Source of the DNA: Pigoraptor vietnamica
Taxonomy: Eukaryota > Opisthokonta > Filasterea
DNA length: 46,610 bases
Reading direction: 5' to 3'
NCBI GenBank assembly: GCA_943704525.1
Contig: CALSCQ010001163.1
Coordinates: 1 to 46,610 of the forward strand
The notes beneath the pieces are model-generated. The model was not told the DNA's origin. It did no database searches and worked only from the letters and a program-made list of their open reading frames with translations. Position numbers and translations under genes: made by a program. Each line of letters begins with the position of its first letter. Position 1 is the first letter of the stretch. Shown piece after piece: positions 12,901 to 24,181 of this stretch.

Positions 12901-15900
12901 GCTTTCAGTGGCGTTGCGTTCTTCTGCCCGTGTGTGTGTGTTGGCGTTGCGTTCTTCTGCCCGTGTGTGTGTGTGTGTGTGTTGTGTACGTTTTTGTGCG
13001 TGCGCGCGTGTGTACGCTGTGTATTGCATGTGGGTGTGTGAGTGTGTGCATCCGCTATATTGGCTTGTATCCGTAGTCGTCGGTCTCATGTTGACGCAAC
13101 ACGCCCCGTACACAGCATGCGCCGTGACGAAGGTGGCCGCGCGGGGCAAGCGCTACTACATGGGCGTGCGCGTGTACAATGGTGCTGGCCTTCACGCAGT
13201 CGCTGTCTCGGATGGCGTGGTGGTGGACGACACGCCCCCCGTGCCCGGCTACGTCGAGTCGAACGCATTCACGTCCGTCGGTTACCAGTCGTACATGTGG
13301 GGATCAAACTGTCACTTCATTCCATAATGGCGCATACACTGCGGTCGCCGTGGCGTCCCACTCGCGCCCTCGCAACCATGCCACAATGTGAATGTCCTTG
13401 TTCACGCATCGCCTCACTCTGCCGCCACAGGTCCCTCGTGCCGACGTGGGTGGGCTTTGACGACCCGCAGTCGTCCGTGTCACACTACAGGGCGTGCGCG
13501 CACCTTGACGGGGACGCGCCCACGTACTGCGTCGACACGGGCCTCGCAACGCATGCCGTCCTCACCGCCACGAGCGTTCCCGGGTTTGCCGCGCCGAATG
13601 CCCGCCCCATCCTCATCAGTGTGCTCGTGTACAACGGCGCCAACCTCGTCTCCACGGCCGTGTCGCAGGTGGGCGTCCTCACATCAATGCATCACGTGAT
13701 CTGCGTTGGTAGTTTTCTGGCCGAGTTGGTCCCGTTTCGCCGTTTTGAGCGATTCTGCGTCGGGTATTTTGTGCGTGGCGTTTTGATCCTTGCTTTGGCA
13801 TTATTATTTTACGGGCCATGTTCGTCCTGACGCATTTCAATGGCCGTATCGATCGTCACGCTGTCCGCTCTTCTTCACGGACCGGATTGTAGTTATCGTC
13901 ACAGCGATGTGTGTTGTGCTGCGTTGCGACCTTTCCAACGAGGCATTACAATTCGCAACGCGCGCCGGTCCCTCACACCATCGTTTCCCTTTGGCAGATC
14001 GGAATTCGCATCGACGTGTCGCCACCGACGCCGGGGACAGTGACCGTGTGCGACACGGGTCTCTCGTGCCCGCCCTTCAGTGGTGGCCGCGTGTTTGTCC
14101 GTTCGCGCACGGCCGTCATGATCGAGTGGACGCCGTTCGCAGACGCAGAGAGCCCCGTCGTCGAGTACCTGTGGTCCGTTTCCACGCTCGGGAATCACAC
14201 GCGCGTGGGCCTTCTCAATGCCTCCCCGCAGTCCTCTGGCGGCCTCTTCTTTGCCGTCGCGGCGCCGCTGACGATGTCGGACGGCCTCGACTACGTGGCA
14301 AATGTCGTTGCGGTTAACGCGGCGGGGCTCAGCGTGCAAGCGGCGCGCGAGTTTGTGTGCGCGCCGTCACCGCCACGGCGCGACAGGGGTGCCATCACGA
14401 TCAAGCTGTCGGGCACAACGGCGACCGTCCAGTACCACTCGTTCGTGGACAACGTGCTCCGCGACCCCGAGACACTCACGTGCGCCGTGTATGTCGGCGG
14501 CGGTTGGGACCAGTACGAGGCAACCGCCGCTGTACTGCCGACCATGCGGCAAGACTCGCTGTGGACGGTGCCCGTGCAGATCTCCTCCGATCTGGCTGCG
14601 AAGGGGGCGTCGCAGCTGCACGCGACTGTGCGGTGCACGAATCCTGCGGGACTGTCGACGGTCATGCACTCGAAACCGGCGTCGGCCAGTGTCACCTGCT
14701 CGAGCGAGGGTGCGTCTGTCTGTGGCTATGTTGCACGGAATAATGCATGATGTAGCCTGTGGCGCTTGTAGTCTGTTACGATACAACTGATGCCTAGGTT
14801 TGTCACCCAACAGACCGCGGCGGTTACGTGAGCGTCTTGTCTGCTGTACGCGACGCCGGCACTTCTGGGGGCGTCACCTACCAGCCGTACTCGTGCATGG
14901 TCTCTGCGGCGTGGGGCGGATTTGCAACGAGCGCTTCGCCCTCCGGCACCCTCCTGCGCTACACGTGGGCAGTCGTCAGCGCAGACGGCAAGTCCAACGC
15001 GTATTCGGGTTCAAATGAGTTGCAGGCGGACGTGACGCTGCGCCCGTGGGACACGGAGAAGGAGATGTACATCCCCACCGGAAACATGCTGTCCGGAACG
15101 GCGACAGGCTTCAAGCTCATCGATGGGACTGCGCAGTACAAGGTCGCTGTGCGGGCGTACTGGGCCGACGGCACGTGCACAACGGCCTTCTCCCCGCCGT
15201 TTGCCGTGCTCAAGGGCGCGCCGCTCATTGCAGACGACGCGCGCGTGCGGCCGGGTCTCAACATCAGCGCCCACGTGCGCTATCTCGGGAAGGGCGCGTC
15301 CACGGGCGTTGTGTGGGACTGGTCGCAGGGCGTGTCGAATCCGGTCGATCTCGCGCGCATCGAGTGCGGTCTTGGCACTGCGCCCGGTGTGGATGACCTC
15401 GTGCGCTTTGGCCGCGTCGCGGAGGGTGCCTCGTCGTGCGACTTCTCGAAGGCAACGCTTCCAGACCATCGTTTCTTCTTCGCGTCTGTGCGAGTGCTCA
15501 ACGGTGCGTGTGCTTGTGTGTGTGTGTGTGTGTGTGCGTGTGTGTGCGTGCGTGTGTGTGTGTGCTTGTGTGTGTGCGTGTGTGTGCGTGCGTGTGTGTG
15601 TGTGCTTGTGTGTGTGTGTGTGTGTGCGTGTGCTTGTGTGTGTGTGTGTGTGTGCGTGTGCTTGTGTGTGCGTGTCTGTGTGTATGTTGTGGGACTGAGT
15701 CTCTTTGTGTCTTGTGTTTGGGCTTTGTGTGCGCGCCGGGGTGCTTCTGCGGTGTGCGTCCCTCTCGAACATCAGTCGTGAGGGTCTTGTGGTTGGAAAA
15801 TCGTGCTATCGAAACGCGATGCTCCTTTTCCCGACTCCCTTCACACTTGCTGCTTCGTATCACTTGCCATCGCTGACGGACGTCCGACATACTCGCCGCA

Positions 15901-17761
15901 GTCGTCGCCAAGTTCCGCATGCTGTCGACGATCGGCGTGCTTGTGGACGTGACGCCCCCCCTGAGTGGCATTGTCCTTGACGGCCTCGGCGGCACCGACA
16001 TTGACGTGCAGGGAGCAAGCGATACGCTGTCGGCCACGTGGCACGGCTTCTACGACGTCGAGTCGGCCGTGTCTTCCTTCTACGTGTGCTGGGCGGAGAC
16101 TGCCCGCTGCGCATGCGACCCCCTGTCGGGCGGCGCCAATACGGCGAGGACGGGCCTTGCGACGTACGTTACATTGAACAGCCTCGCACTCAACGACGGC
16201 GGCCGCTACAGCGTGCGCGTGGTCGCCGTGAACGGCATTCAGCTTCCGTCCGCAGCAGTGTGCTCGGACGGCGTGATGGTCGATCTGAAGGCACCCGCGG
16301 CGCGGGGGACTATCGAGTTGGCGTACGCGGTGCGTGCGCCCTCGGGGCTGTATGTGACGGAGGAGCCGGGGACGGTGCGTGCTACGTGGTCGGGCGCGTT
16401 CACGGACGCGCTCTCCGGCATCGACGAGTACCGGGTCGCCGTGGGCACGTCGCCGGGCGGCATGCAGATTCGCCGGTTCCAAAGCGTCGGCACAGACACG
16501 GACTATGAGCTGGAGGACCTCGACATTGACCACGGGACGACGTATTACGTCACGGTGGCAGCACGTGACCGGGCGGGCCACACGGTGTCGGCGGTGTCTA
16601 GCGGGACCCTCGTCGACCGCACGCCACCCGTCGCGTCCGCAGTTACCGCCGTTGCAATTGCGCACACCACCGACTCGTCGAAGCGGCTGATTACCGCGTC
16701 CTGGAACGAGTTTTCCGACCCAGAGTCGGGCATTTCTGGCTGCACGTGGGGCCTCGGATACGCCCGCGGCGCAGACACGCTGCAGCGGTTTGCGCCTGCG
16801 CCCACATCCACGGCTGGAACGATGTCAAGCGTGCCGGTCGCTATCCCTGCGGTCGGCGTCGTGTACGTCCACGTGACCGCTGCGTGCGAGAACGCCGTCG
16901 GCATGCGCACGACGGCGCACGCGGTCGCAGTGCCCGTCTTTGCGGAGGCGCCGTTGGGCGGATTTTTGCGCATTCTCGGATCGGCACTGAGTGGGTCTTC
17001 TGGCATTCGCTACGTGTCGACGGCACAGCCAATCCACGCGCACTGGGGCGGCTTCTATGACCCTCTCGGCCGCATCGCGTCGTTCAACGTCGAGTACCGC
17101 AACAGCAGCGGCGTGGTGTCATCCTTCAACACCACCGACGCACAGGCGGTGTTCTCTCTGCCCCAGTCAGTGGCGGACAAGACGAGCTTCGTCGTGCGTG
17201 TGTTCCCTCTCGATGCAGCGGGCACTCGCATGCAGAGTGTGCCGCTCTCGGCGTCGGTGACTGTCGACCTCACGCCTCCTGTGCTGGGTGGGCTGTCAAC
17301 TGTTGTGATTGTACTCACATGCCTTTCAACCCGGCTGTCTGATATGGCGCCGTTTAAGCGCTGTGGCCTCTTGGACGGGCGTCGCTGCGTTTGACCTGCC
17401 AGTGTACATGGCAGTTTTATAGTGTAACTTCCTTTTCTGTAGTCAAGGCTGACTTTGGAATTCATTCCTTCGCGCAGTGCGGGACCCTGTCGTGTGGTTT
17501 GACTCGCGGCGAAGGCTGTACAACATCACGTTTGAGTTTTCAGACCCCGACGAGAGCGACGCCCCTCTCACGTTCGACGTAACACTCGGCAACGTGTTAC
17601 ACGGAGCGTCGCTCGTACTCCAGCGCGTCATCGGTCAGTCGTGGTATGCGCAGGGCGTCGCCTCGAATTCCCGCCCGAAAACGCTTTTCGCGCGCGTTAC
17701 GGCCACCAATGCCGCAGGCCTCTCGACGTCCGTGGATTCGGTGGATGTTCGCGATGTGTAA
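925..17761 (+). CDS. Giant secreted multidomain protein (EGF-like, laminin-G-like, fibronectin-III-like repeats)
   Basis: Spliced model of 26 exons, 11,121 nt, 3,706 residues: 925-1425, 1506-1770, 2078-2245, 2631-2792, 3137-3379, 3749-4042, 4164-4404, 4664-5709, 5927-6202, 6282-6719, 6872-7126, 7376-7759, 8102-8168, 8435-8825, 9047-9495, 9703-10837, 11029-11321, 11444-11763, 12024-12133, 12295-12892, 13116-13290, 13431-13668, 13998-14709, 14814-15503, 15902-17287, 17478-17761. All 25 splice phases agree. The N-terminus carries a hydrophobic signal peptide (core [10 protein letters not shown]); a second in-frame ATG at 949 is an alternative start. Order of parts: a unique region (1-255), three Cys-rich EGF-like modules (about 256-446, one exon each), a unique Cys-containing region (447-1211), a concanavalin/laminin-G-like fold (about 1212-1424, with the typical [13 protein letters not shown] stretch), then about 12-14 fibronectin-III-like repeats to the end, each opening with a VD-x-TPP-x-x-G signature and closing with N-x-AGLS. 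No transmembrane segment is visible, so it is probably an extracellular or cell-surface matrix protein. No specific function can be assigned. Confidence 0.85.
2342..2504. repeat. (TG)n tract in intron 3 of the giant gene
   Basis: TG run with GC interruptions, wholly inside the intron 2246-2630. Both strands read as long repeat-encoded ORFs that are not genes. Confidence 0.9.
2837..2920. repeat. (TG)n tract in intron 4 of the giant gene
   Basis: TG-rich microsatellite inside the intron 2793-3136, starting within about 45 bases of the donor. Confidence 0.9.
3550..3600. repeat. (CA)n tract in intron 5 of the giant gene
   Basis: CA-rich microsatellite inside the intron 3380-3748, opposite in polarity to those in introns 3 and 4. 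Confidence 0.85.
7858..8020. repeat. (TG)n tract in intron 12 of the giant gene
   Basis: Interrupted TG/GTGCATGC tract inside the intron 7760-8101. Confidence 0.85.
8182..8320. repeat. (CA)n and ACGC-repeat tract in intron 13 of the giant gene
   Basis: CA run grading into repeated ACGC units and two copies of a CAGGGACGCACGCACA-like block, inside the intron 8169-8434. The small 67-base exon 13 separates it from the TG tract of intron 12. Confidence 0.8.
12910..13048. repeat. 33-base duplication and TG tract in intron 20 of the giant gene
   Basis: A block beginning GGCGTTGCGTTCTTCTGCCC occurs twice, 33 bases apart, at 12910 and 12943. It runs into a TG-rich tract. All of it is inside the intron 12893-13115. 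Confidence 0.8.
15511..15690. repeat. (TG)n tract in intron 24 of the giant gene
   Basis: Long TG tract with regularly spaced GTGCTTGTGTG interruptions, just after the donor of the intron 15504-15901. Confidence 0.9.
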
Positions 17762-18498
17762 CAACGTGACTGACGTACTGGCAATCTGTTGGTGTCATGG
17801 CGAATGTCTTGCGCGCGCTATCACTTTGGTCTTGCTGTCGAACGCACGGTCTCTCTCATTTCGAGAGTCACGACCATCTTTTGACTCCGGCGCAATGAAG
17901 CTCTCTTCGCCTTGCCTCTGTGTGTGTATGTGCTCGCTGTCGGTCTGTAGTGACCATATATTTAGTAGTAGAGTATGTGTGCGAGTGCACTGCGCCGTGC
18001 TCGTGTTCTCAGTATGCCAAGGGACTGACTCCGGTTGAGGCCCTTCCTCTGACCTGGCCAGGCCCGTGAGCAGCGGAGCCGTCCGGCGCCACTGGCATCA
18101 GATGCGGAGTCGGCGACGACATTGCAGCTATTGGGAAACCTGAAGACAATTAAACCGCCGGAGATAGACTGCGAGGCACACAATTCACCAGCACCGTATT
18201 TCTGTGTGTTACTCACGTGACGCCTCCACTAAAAATTTGGTGACGTAAAATGGTTCAGACCCCTCGCCATCAAAACCAGGCATTTACCGTCGGTGCCACG
18301 CGTGAAGACAATTCTGTTAGGAAGGGCATCGCAACTAAAGGGGCAAGGCGACCGGTTGCGCGCACCTATCTCGCGCTCCGGTAACGTCCAATGGATAAGT
18401 TTACGCGGCCTCAGCCACGTGACCACATAGGAGTCCTTGTTCGCAATAGTGATTCCACGTGATAGGTGTATTTCCCTCAGCCAACGCCGCGCACTGGC
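17762..18498. other. Spacer between convergent genes
   Basis: This must hold the 3' ends of the giant secreted-protein gene (+) and HIS4 (-). It is less GC-rich than the coding DNA around it. A 65-codon ORF on the minus strand (18229-18426) has no recognisable features and I do not call it. CACGTG occurs three times between about 18200 and 18470. I see no tRNA, rRNA or repeat element. Confidence 0.5.
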
Positions 18499-21400
18499 CT
18501 ATCTGTTCGCAGCGTCAATGGCGGCCTTTCGAAGAACCACCGCATTGCGGTGCGCGTCAAGACCCTGCGATGGCCGCACAAGTCAGCGGACACTGCAAAT
18601 GGCCAGACGGCGCGCTGACGGGAACCACGCACACAGCGAGAGCAGTGGCAATGAAGGAACACGCGCCCACCTCCACGGCCGCCAGCGTTGCCACCGCGTC
18701 GCCAATGGAGCGTATGCCCTCGGCGGTGACCGTCTGCGTCGTGATGTGCTTTTGGAAGGAAGCCGTCGACACGCCGCTGTACATGCGCGCGTAGCCGTAC
18801 GTCGGCAGCGTGTGGTTCGTGCCAGACGCATAGTCGCCGCAGCTGCAATGGCGATTATTGTCAGGACGCAGCGATGGGCGAACGGGGCACCAGCGCGGAC
18901 GCACCTCTCGGCAGAGTAGGGTCCAAGGAAGACGGAGCCGGCGTGCTGCACGGCATCGACGTGCGACTCGGCATCGCGCACGTTGAGAATGAGGTGCTCC
19001 GGGGCGTACGCATTCGCGAATCGCATGGCCTCTCCCATGTCAGCCACGCACACCGCGAAGCTCTTGGAGAGCGCCGCGCGCGCGATGCGCTCGCGGGGAA
19101 GGAGGCGCACCTGGCGGTCGACCTCCGCGTGGATGGCATCGAGCCCCGCGCGGCCCATCGCGCACGCCACAAGCACCACCTGGCTGTCCGGCCCGTGCTC
19201 CGCCTGAGAGAGGAGATCGGCCGCGACGAACACGGGGTCCGCGGAACTGTCCGCGACGACCTGCGCACAGTGAGGGGAGCGCAAAAGTGATGAGAATGCG
19301 GTGCGAAGGACAGCACGTGCCTGCTGTGCCCACCATCACTTCGGAGGGACCCGCGGGCATGTCGATCGAAACCATCGCCGTGTTGTCGTTCTGCGCTCGA
19401 AACAAGCGTCAGACGCAACCTGAAATAAGATAGCAGATTCACGAGTGATAAAGGACGTGCCCACTAGCACTGACCCACCTGGACGAGCATCTTGGCCGCC
19501 GTCACGTACTGGTTACCCGGTCCACAGATCTTGTCGACCTTCGGAACGCTCTCCGTGCCGTACGCCAGCGCGGCGACCGCCTGCGCACCGCCCGCAAGCA
19601 CGATGCACTCGGCGCCCACGCGGTGCGCGACATACGCGACCTCCGGGGCGACGCTGCCGTCGCGGCGGGGCGGGCTGGCGACGACGATGCGCGCGCACCC
19701 CGCGACCTGCGCTGGAATGCCGAGCATGAGGGCTGTCGAAGGCAAGACCGCGCTGCCGCCGGGCACGTACAGGCCCACGCGTTCGACCGCACGCACGATG
19801 CGCGAGCACGTGACGCCCGGGCACGTCTCGACCACGAGTGGGGCGGGGTGCAGCTGCGCCGCGTGGAATTTCCGGATGTTCTCAAAGGCAATGTCGATCG
19901 CGGCCCGCACCTCCGGCGCCAGCGGCGGCAGCTGCGCGGGGTCGCGAGGAACCGGCATCACCGGCGACGCAAGCTGTGCGCCGTCAAAGCGCGCGGTCAG
20001 CTCCAGCAGCGCCTTGTCACCCTCGCGCCGCACGCGCTCCACAATCGCAGCCACGCGCGACTGCAGCTCGGCAGGGTTCTCCTGCGCGGGACGACGGCAC
20101 AGACGCGCCACATCGGCCGGCGAAAGCGCCGAGAACTGGTGCTCCGCAAGGATGGGGCCGTCGGACACGGGGGCATCCCGCGATGTGGCGTGCGCTGGCG
20201 CAGCGGTGGGCGCAGTGGCCGCAGGGGATGCCGCGGCCGCCTGAACGTACGCGGGCTTGGCGTTGCCAGGACGGCGCGTCACCTTGGCATGGCGGCGGTC
20301 CAGCACGCGCGCGACGTCTTCCAACTCGACGCCCGCGCCGGCGCAGCGCACGAGCGCAAAGTAGAGAACGTCGGCGGCCTCGGCAGCGACTTCTTCCGGG
20401 GTAGTGGCCGCCGCGAGTTCGTGCGCCTCCTCGATGAGCTTGGCGCGGAGGAGCGAGTTGTCGGCAAACAGCCGCGCGGTGTACGACCCCGCGGGCGCCG
20501 TCTCACGGCGCGACTGGAGCACGCGGAACAGGCCCGCAATGCCGCCGGCGGCCGGGGGGTGGAAGGCGCGCCCGCCGTCGAAGCACGAGCGCGTCTCAAG
20601 GTGGCAGAATCCCTTACCCCGCTGCCGCACAACAAAGCGCAGCGCGTCGCGGTCGCAGTCGGCGGCGAGTGACACAAGCTCCTGGATGGCTCCCGTCGTC
20701 TCCCCCTTGCGCCACAGGCCCCGCGATCGCGACTGGTACACGCCCCGCCGCGTGCGGAGCGACTCTGCGATGGACTCGGCGCTCGAGTAGACGAGGCCGA
20801 GCGCGACGCCGTGCTCGTCGGCAACGACCGTCGCGAAGAGGCCGTCAGCGCGGTCCGTCTTCAGCGCAGCGCAGAAGCCCGCGGCGGCCGGCAAGAGGGC
20901 GCCCACGGGACCCGCCTCCTCCGGCCCCGGATGGACGCCGGTGCTCGCGAGGTCCACGCCGGCCGCGTCCAGCGCAGCCACGGCGGCAGCAGACGGCGCC
21001 GTCGCGAAGAGTGCGACCACGGGGACGCCGAGGGGAGGACGGGGGAGGGCGGCCAGCGCAGCCACGTCCCCGTCGCAGGCATCGACGAGCACGCCGGAAT
21101 AGCCGCCAGTGGAGGCACTTGACACAGCCGCGGAAACGGACGAAGCACCGGACACGCGCACGACCACGCGCTCCGCCGGCACTTGGCCCGCCCACGAGGC
21201 GAGGTGCTCGGCGGAGGCAACGACCTGGAACACGCGGATCAGTGACAGCGCGAAACAGGAGAGCACATCCCTCCGTCCACCAAAAAGCGCGACATGCCGA
21301 CCATGCAAAGCCACGGATGCCGTCGAACTGCAGACAATATTCCGCAGCAAGCAGCACTGCGGCCCACTTGCCTTCGCAGCACCACTGTCGAGCACGCGCA

Positions 21401-21676
21401 CAGCGGCGTCGGCGTCCACAGCCGCAGGCACGACGACCCACGCGCCCGCCACCTGCTGCACACATGCGTGCACTGCAGCCGACGGTGCGCCGCCGTCCGC
21501 CACTACGAGACCCTCCAGCGCCGCATGCAACGACGCCAGACGTTCAGCGGACACCGCCCAGGGCCCTGCGACGGAACAACACGTGTCACACCCGTGCTGA
21601 GACACGTGAGTCTAATATGCCCTAGAGGGAGTGCGACGATGGCGCTCACCGCCGTCGGGCCGCTGAGCAGCGCCAT
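18499..21676 (-). CDS. HIS4: Trifunctional histidine biosynthesis protein (PRA-cyclohydrolase / PRA-pyrophosphohydrolase / histidinol dehydrogenase)
   Basis: Seven exons (minus): 21676-21650, 21596-21372, 21224-19479, 19390-19334, 19260-18905, 18842-18671, 18564-18499; 882 residues. Domain order equals fungal HIS4. An N-terminal non-catalytic domain is followed by phosphoribosyl-AMP cyclohydrolase (about 205-305; [19 protein letters not shown], zinc-type Cys in DCDRDA and GFCHLE). Then come phosphoribosyl-ATP pyrophosphohydrolase (about 330-410; [20 protein letters not shown]) and histidinol dehydrogenase (about 470-882; [40 protein letters not shown], final GLDAHRNAV). The three domains catalyse steps 2, 3 and the last two of histidine synthesis, in the cytosol in fungi. 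The start is inferred: a 9-codon first exon joined over a 53-base phase-0 intron, because the long exon itself has no ATG. The second intron (21371-21225) has GC-AG ends; removing it restores alignment to the family. Fungi are the classic owners of this fusion. Confidence 0.93.
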
Positions 21677-21864
21677 CCGCGTCGAGTGCTATCGCCGGCA
21701 CAAGCATCTCTCAGTCGCAGCACTATTTTAGGGGACGCTTGACCCTGCTCGCATGGATTGTGTTCTTATCCGACATGACGAAACGGACTCATGCCAGGCG
21801 GCACGTGATCATCCAGACACACCGATGGACAAAGCCCATCCAGCTCATCAAGCACAATCCATCT
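21677..21864. other. HIS4 promoter / lunapark 3' region
   Basis: A 188-base gap between two genes on the same strand. It must contain the HIS4 promoter and the 3' UTR of lunapark. It holds a CACGTG at 21802-21807, 126 bases upstream of the HIS4 start. No other signal is evident. Confidence 0.4.
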
Positions 21865-23988
21865 TTACTCGCTCTTTACGCTCTTGGACCGCTGCGAACG
21901 GCGCGGTGTCCGATCAGCCATTCCCTCGCCGTCCCTCCTATCCTCCGCCGCTTCGGAAGGCGCGTCCACGTCCTCCTCCTTCACCCTCATGCGCGCGGGA
22001 CTAGGGGGCCGAGCAGTGGGGGTGGGGGGCGGCGCCTCGCCCGTCTCGCCGTGGGAAGGCGGCTCGTCCACTGGCTGCGCGCTAGGAAGGGCGGGCGTTG
22101 GGGGCACGCTGGGTGGCACGTGCGCGGGGGCAGGGCGGGCCTTGCGGGCGGGGTTGGGGTACCCGCAGTACGCACAACGGAATGCTGTTGCAGGCGGCGC
22201 CAGAGTGAACTCGATGCACTGCGCTACGCAACGCAGCACACGCATACAGACGCACAGGCACGACGCATGGCGCACGGGCACAAGCGCAGGCAAGCGCACA
22301 CGCACCCAAGTACTCGAATTCCTCCTGCAGCGCCATTCCGTTGTGGCAGTGGCAGTTGGCGCAGACGAGCGCGTAGCGGTTTGATGGGCCATCGCCAACC
22401 ACATAGTCCACGAGGCGGTCAAACGCGGTGCGGTGCGCGGGCGTCAGCGGCCGCGTGAGCCCTGCAACGTACCGAAAGACAGCCAAGCGCGCTTTTTCAG
22501 AGCGGCGTAACTGCGCAAGAACAGGCACGTGCAGTTGTGATCCTTCCGACAAAGGAAAGCAATCGAGACGGCACTCACGCGGACGCGGGGGGTAGGGGCC
22601 TCCCTGCGCCTGCCCGCCCGGGGGCACGCCCTGCATGTGCGCACCCATGGGGCCCTGCGGCCGCGGCTGCTGGCCGGGGGCAAGGGGCGGTCCCCCGGGG
22701 CCCACGGGACCTGCTGGGCCACCGGGCGCGCCGGGCTTGCGGGCTGCGGCAAAGGTGCGCGAGTTAAGGGACTCCTTAGATGAAATGCAGGGAAGACATT
22801 CACACACGCACCATCTCCAGGGGCGCCTGGTGGGGCCTCCTGCGCGCAGAGTCAGACGGATGAGTGCGATGCAGCATGGACAGCGGAAAACGGCGATGTT
22901 AGTATGCACCTTGACGTCGTACTTTTCGAGCACCGCCTTAATCGTCTCAAACGACGTTTTCTTTTTGTACTCCTCAATCTGCAGCCATGCGCACACGGTC
23001 AATGCAGCACACGCTCACACGCACACTCAGCCAGTGAACAACAGCACACACACACACACATACTAACAGAGCACACTCTGTAAGCGCAATGCACAACACG
23101 CACACTCAGCCAGTGAACAACAGCACACACACGCACTCAGTCGCAATGCACAGGCGCAATGTACAACGAACACACGCACTCAGCGCAATGCACAGGCGCA
23201 ATGTACAACGAACACACGCACTCAGCGCAATGCACAGGCGCAATGCACAACAAACACACGCACACTCAGTCGCGCACTGCACAACAGTACAGACAGCGGG
23301 ACACTCAGTCAGCAGTGCACATGTGCAACAGCTCGCACGCACACTCTCTTCAGCGCAATGCACAACACGCACACTCGCACCTTCTGCTTCTTCTTTCGTC
23401 GCAACTGTTCCAGCTTCAGCGCTGCGCACGCCATCAGATAGCACTCAAGTTAGCGCCACAGCCCAAAACCACCGCATGCGCACGTCCACTCGCCTTCAGA
23501 CGCTATCCGCCGGACAAAGAAGATGTGGAGCAGCCGCTTGAACACGTAAATGCTGCGCACACGGCACTGTCAGGTGTGTGCGCGCTTGGTTCTTTGCAAG
23601 TTCGACTCACGCGCAGACACACACACACACAAAAACAGCAGTGAATCGAGCAACTCACGCAAGCGGAATGGCGAAGATGAGCGCAAACGCGGCCAGGCGG
23701 TCGGCGCCGCCGTGCAGCTGAGGGAGGAAGTGGAGGTAAAAGATGCCCAGCGCGGCGACAAAGAAGAGTGACGAGTACACGAGCAGCAGGCCGACGAGAC
23801 GGCGCTCCTGCAGGCGGCTCTCGCGCTCCCGGGCCTCGTGCTCTTCGATAGCGCGCGCGAGTTCGTCGAGTTCGTCCTCGATCGGCTTTGGCTGCGGAGG
23901 GACATGGGTCACAACAGTGCCACTCGCACGGCAGTCACGCTGCGGGACAAGAGCGTACCCGCCGCAGCCGCGATATCAGGGAGCCCAT
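21865..23988 (-). CDS. LNPK: Lunapark family ER three-way-junction protein
   Basis: Eight exons (minus): 23988-23959, 23891-23659, 23552-23494, 23421-23381, 22978-22910, 22774-22579, 22461-22306, 22184-21865; 367 residues. The N-terminus MGSLISRLR matches the myristoylation-type lunapark start. A coiled segment follows, then two hydrophobic hairpin segments (about 35-90) that anchor the protein in the ER membrane, then a basic and coiled stretch (EEYKKKTSFETIKAVLEKYD). A Gly/Pro-rich linker (about 150-208) leads to the lunapark zinc finger (about 212-275). There the core DRLVDYVVGDGPSNRYALVC is followed by CxxC, NGMALQEEFEY and a second CxxC (FRCAYC) ahead of NPARKARP. The tail is acidic and Pro-rich. 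Lunapark stabilises ER tubule junctions. The intron 23493-23422 has GC-AG ends; the acceptor at 22774 (TAAG) is weak but is the only one that keeps frame. Confidence 0.92.
23142..23267. repeat. 42-base minisatellite in a lunapark intron
   Basis: About three tandem copies of a 42-base unit start at 23142, 23184 and 23226, the last copy diverging. They lie inside the intron 22979-23380. A related block (CAGTGAACAACAGCACACAC) also occurs twice nearby, at about 23032 and 23111. Confidence 0.8.
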
Positions 23989-24117
23989 CCCCGCACGATG
24001 TCTTCTGCGCCGCAGGAGTGTGCGCTGCCGGCAAAAGGATAACAGGCGGCTCTGCTTTGTGTGGGGGAGAGTGGTGGACTGGGTCAGTGGCGCCAATTTT
24101 GAATCCGAGGTGACGTG

Positions 24118-24181
<64 letters not shown>

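Noticed and set aside
925-17761. Splitting the first 17 kb into several smaller secreted-protein genes
   Set aside because: Every consecutive exon pair joins in matching phase with good donor and acceptor sites, no internal signal peptide appears after the first, and no internal stop needs to be skipped.
18229-18426. 65-codon minus-strand ORF in the spacer after the giant gene
   Set aside because: Starts with ATG but shows no codon bias like its neighbours, no domain and no splice partner. It is probably chance.
20669-21625. 318-codon plus-strand ORF opposite HIS4
   Set aside because: Antisense shadow of the HIS4 coding exon, mostly Arg/Pro, with no homology that I can see.
23022-23300. CRISPR-like array of repeats
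   Set aside because: Units are contiguous tandem copies without unique spacers and lie in a spliced intron of a eukaryotic gene.
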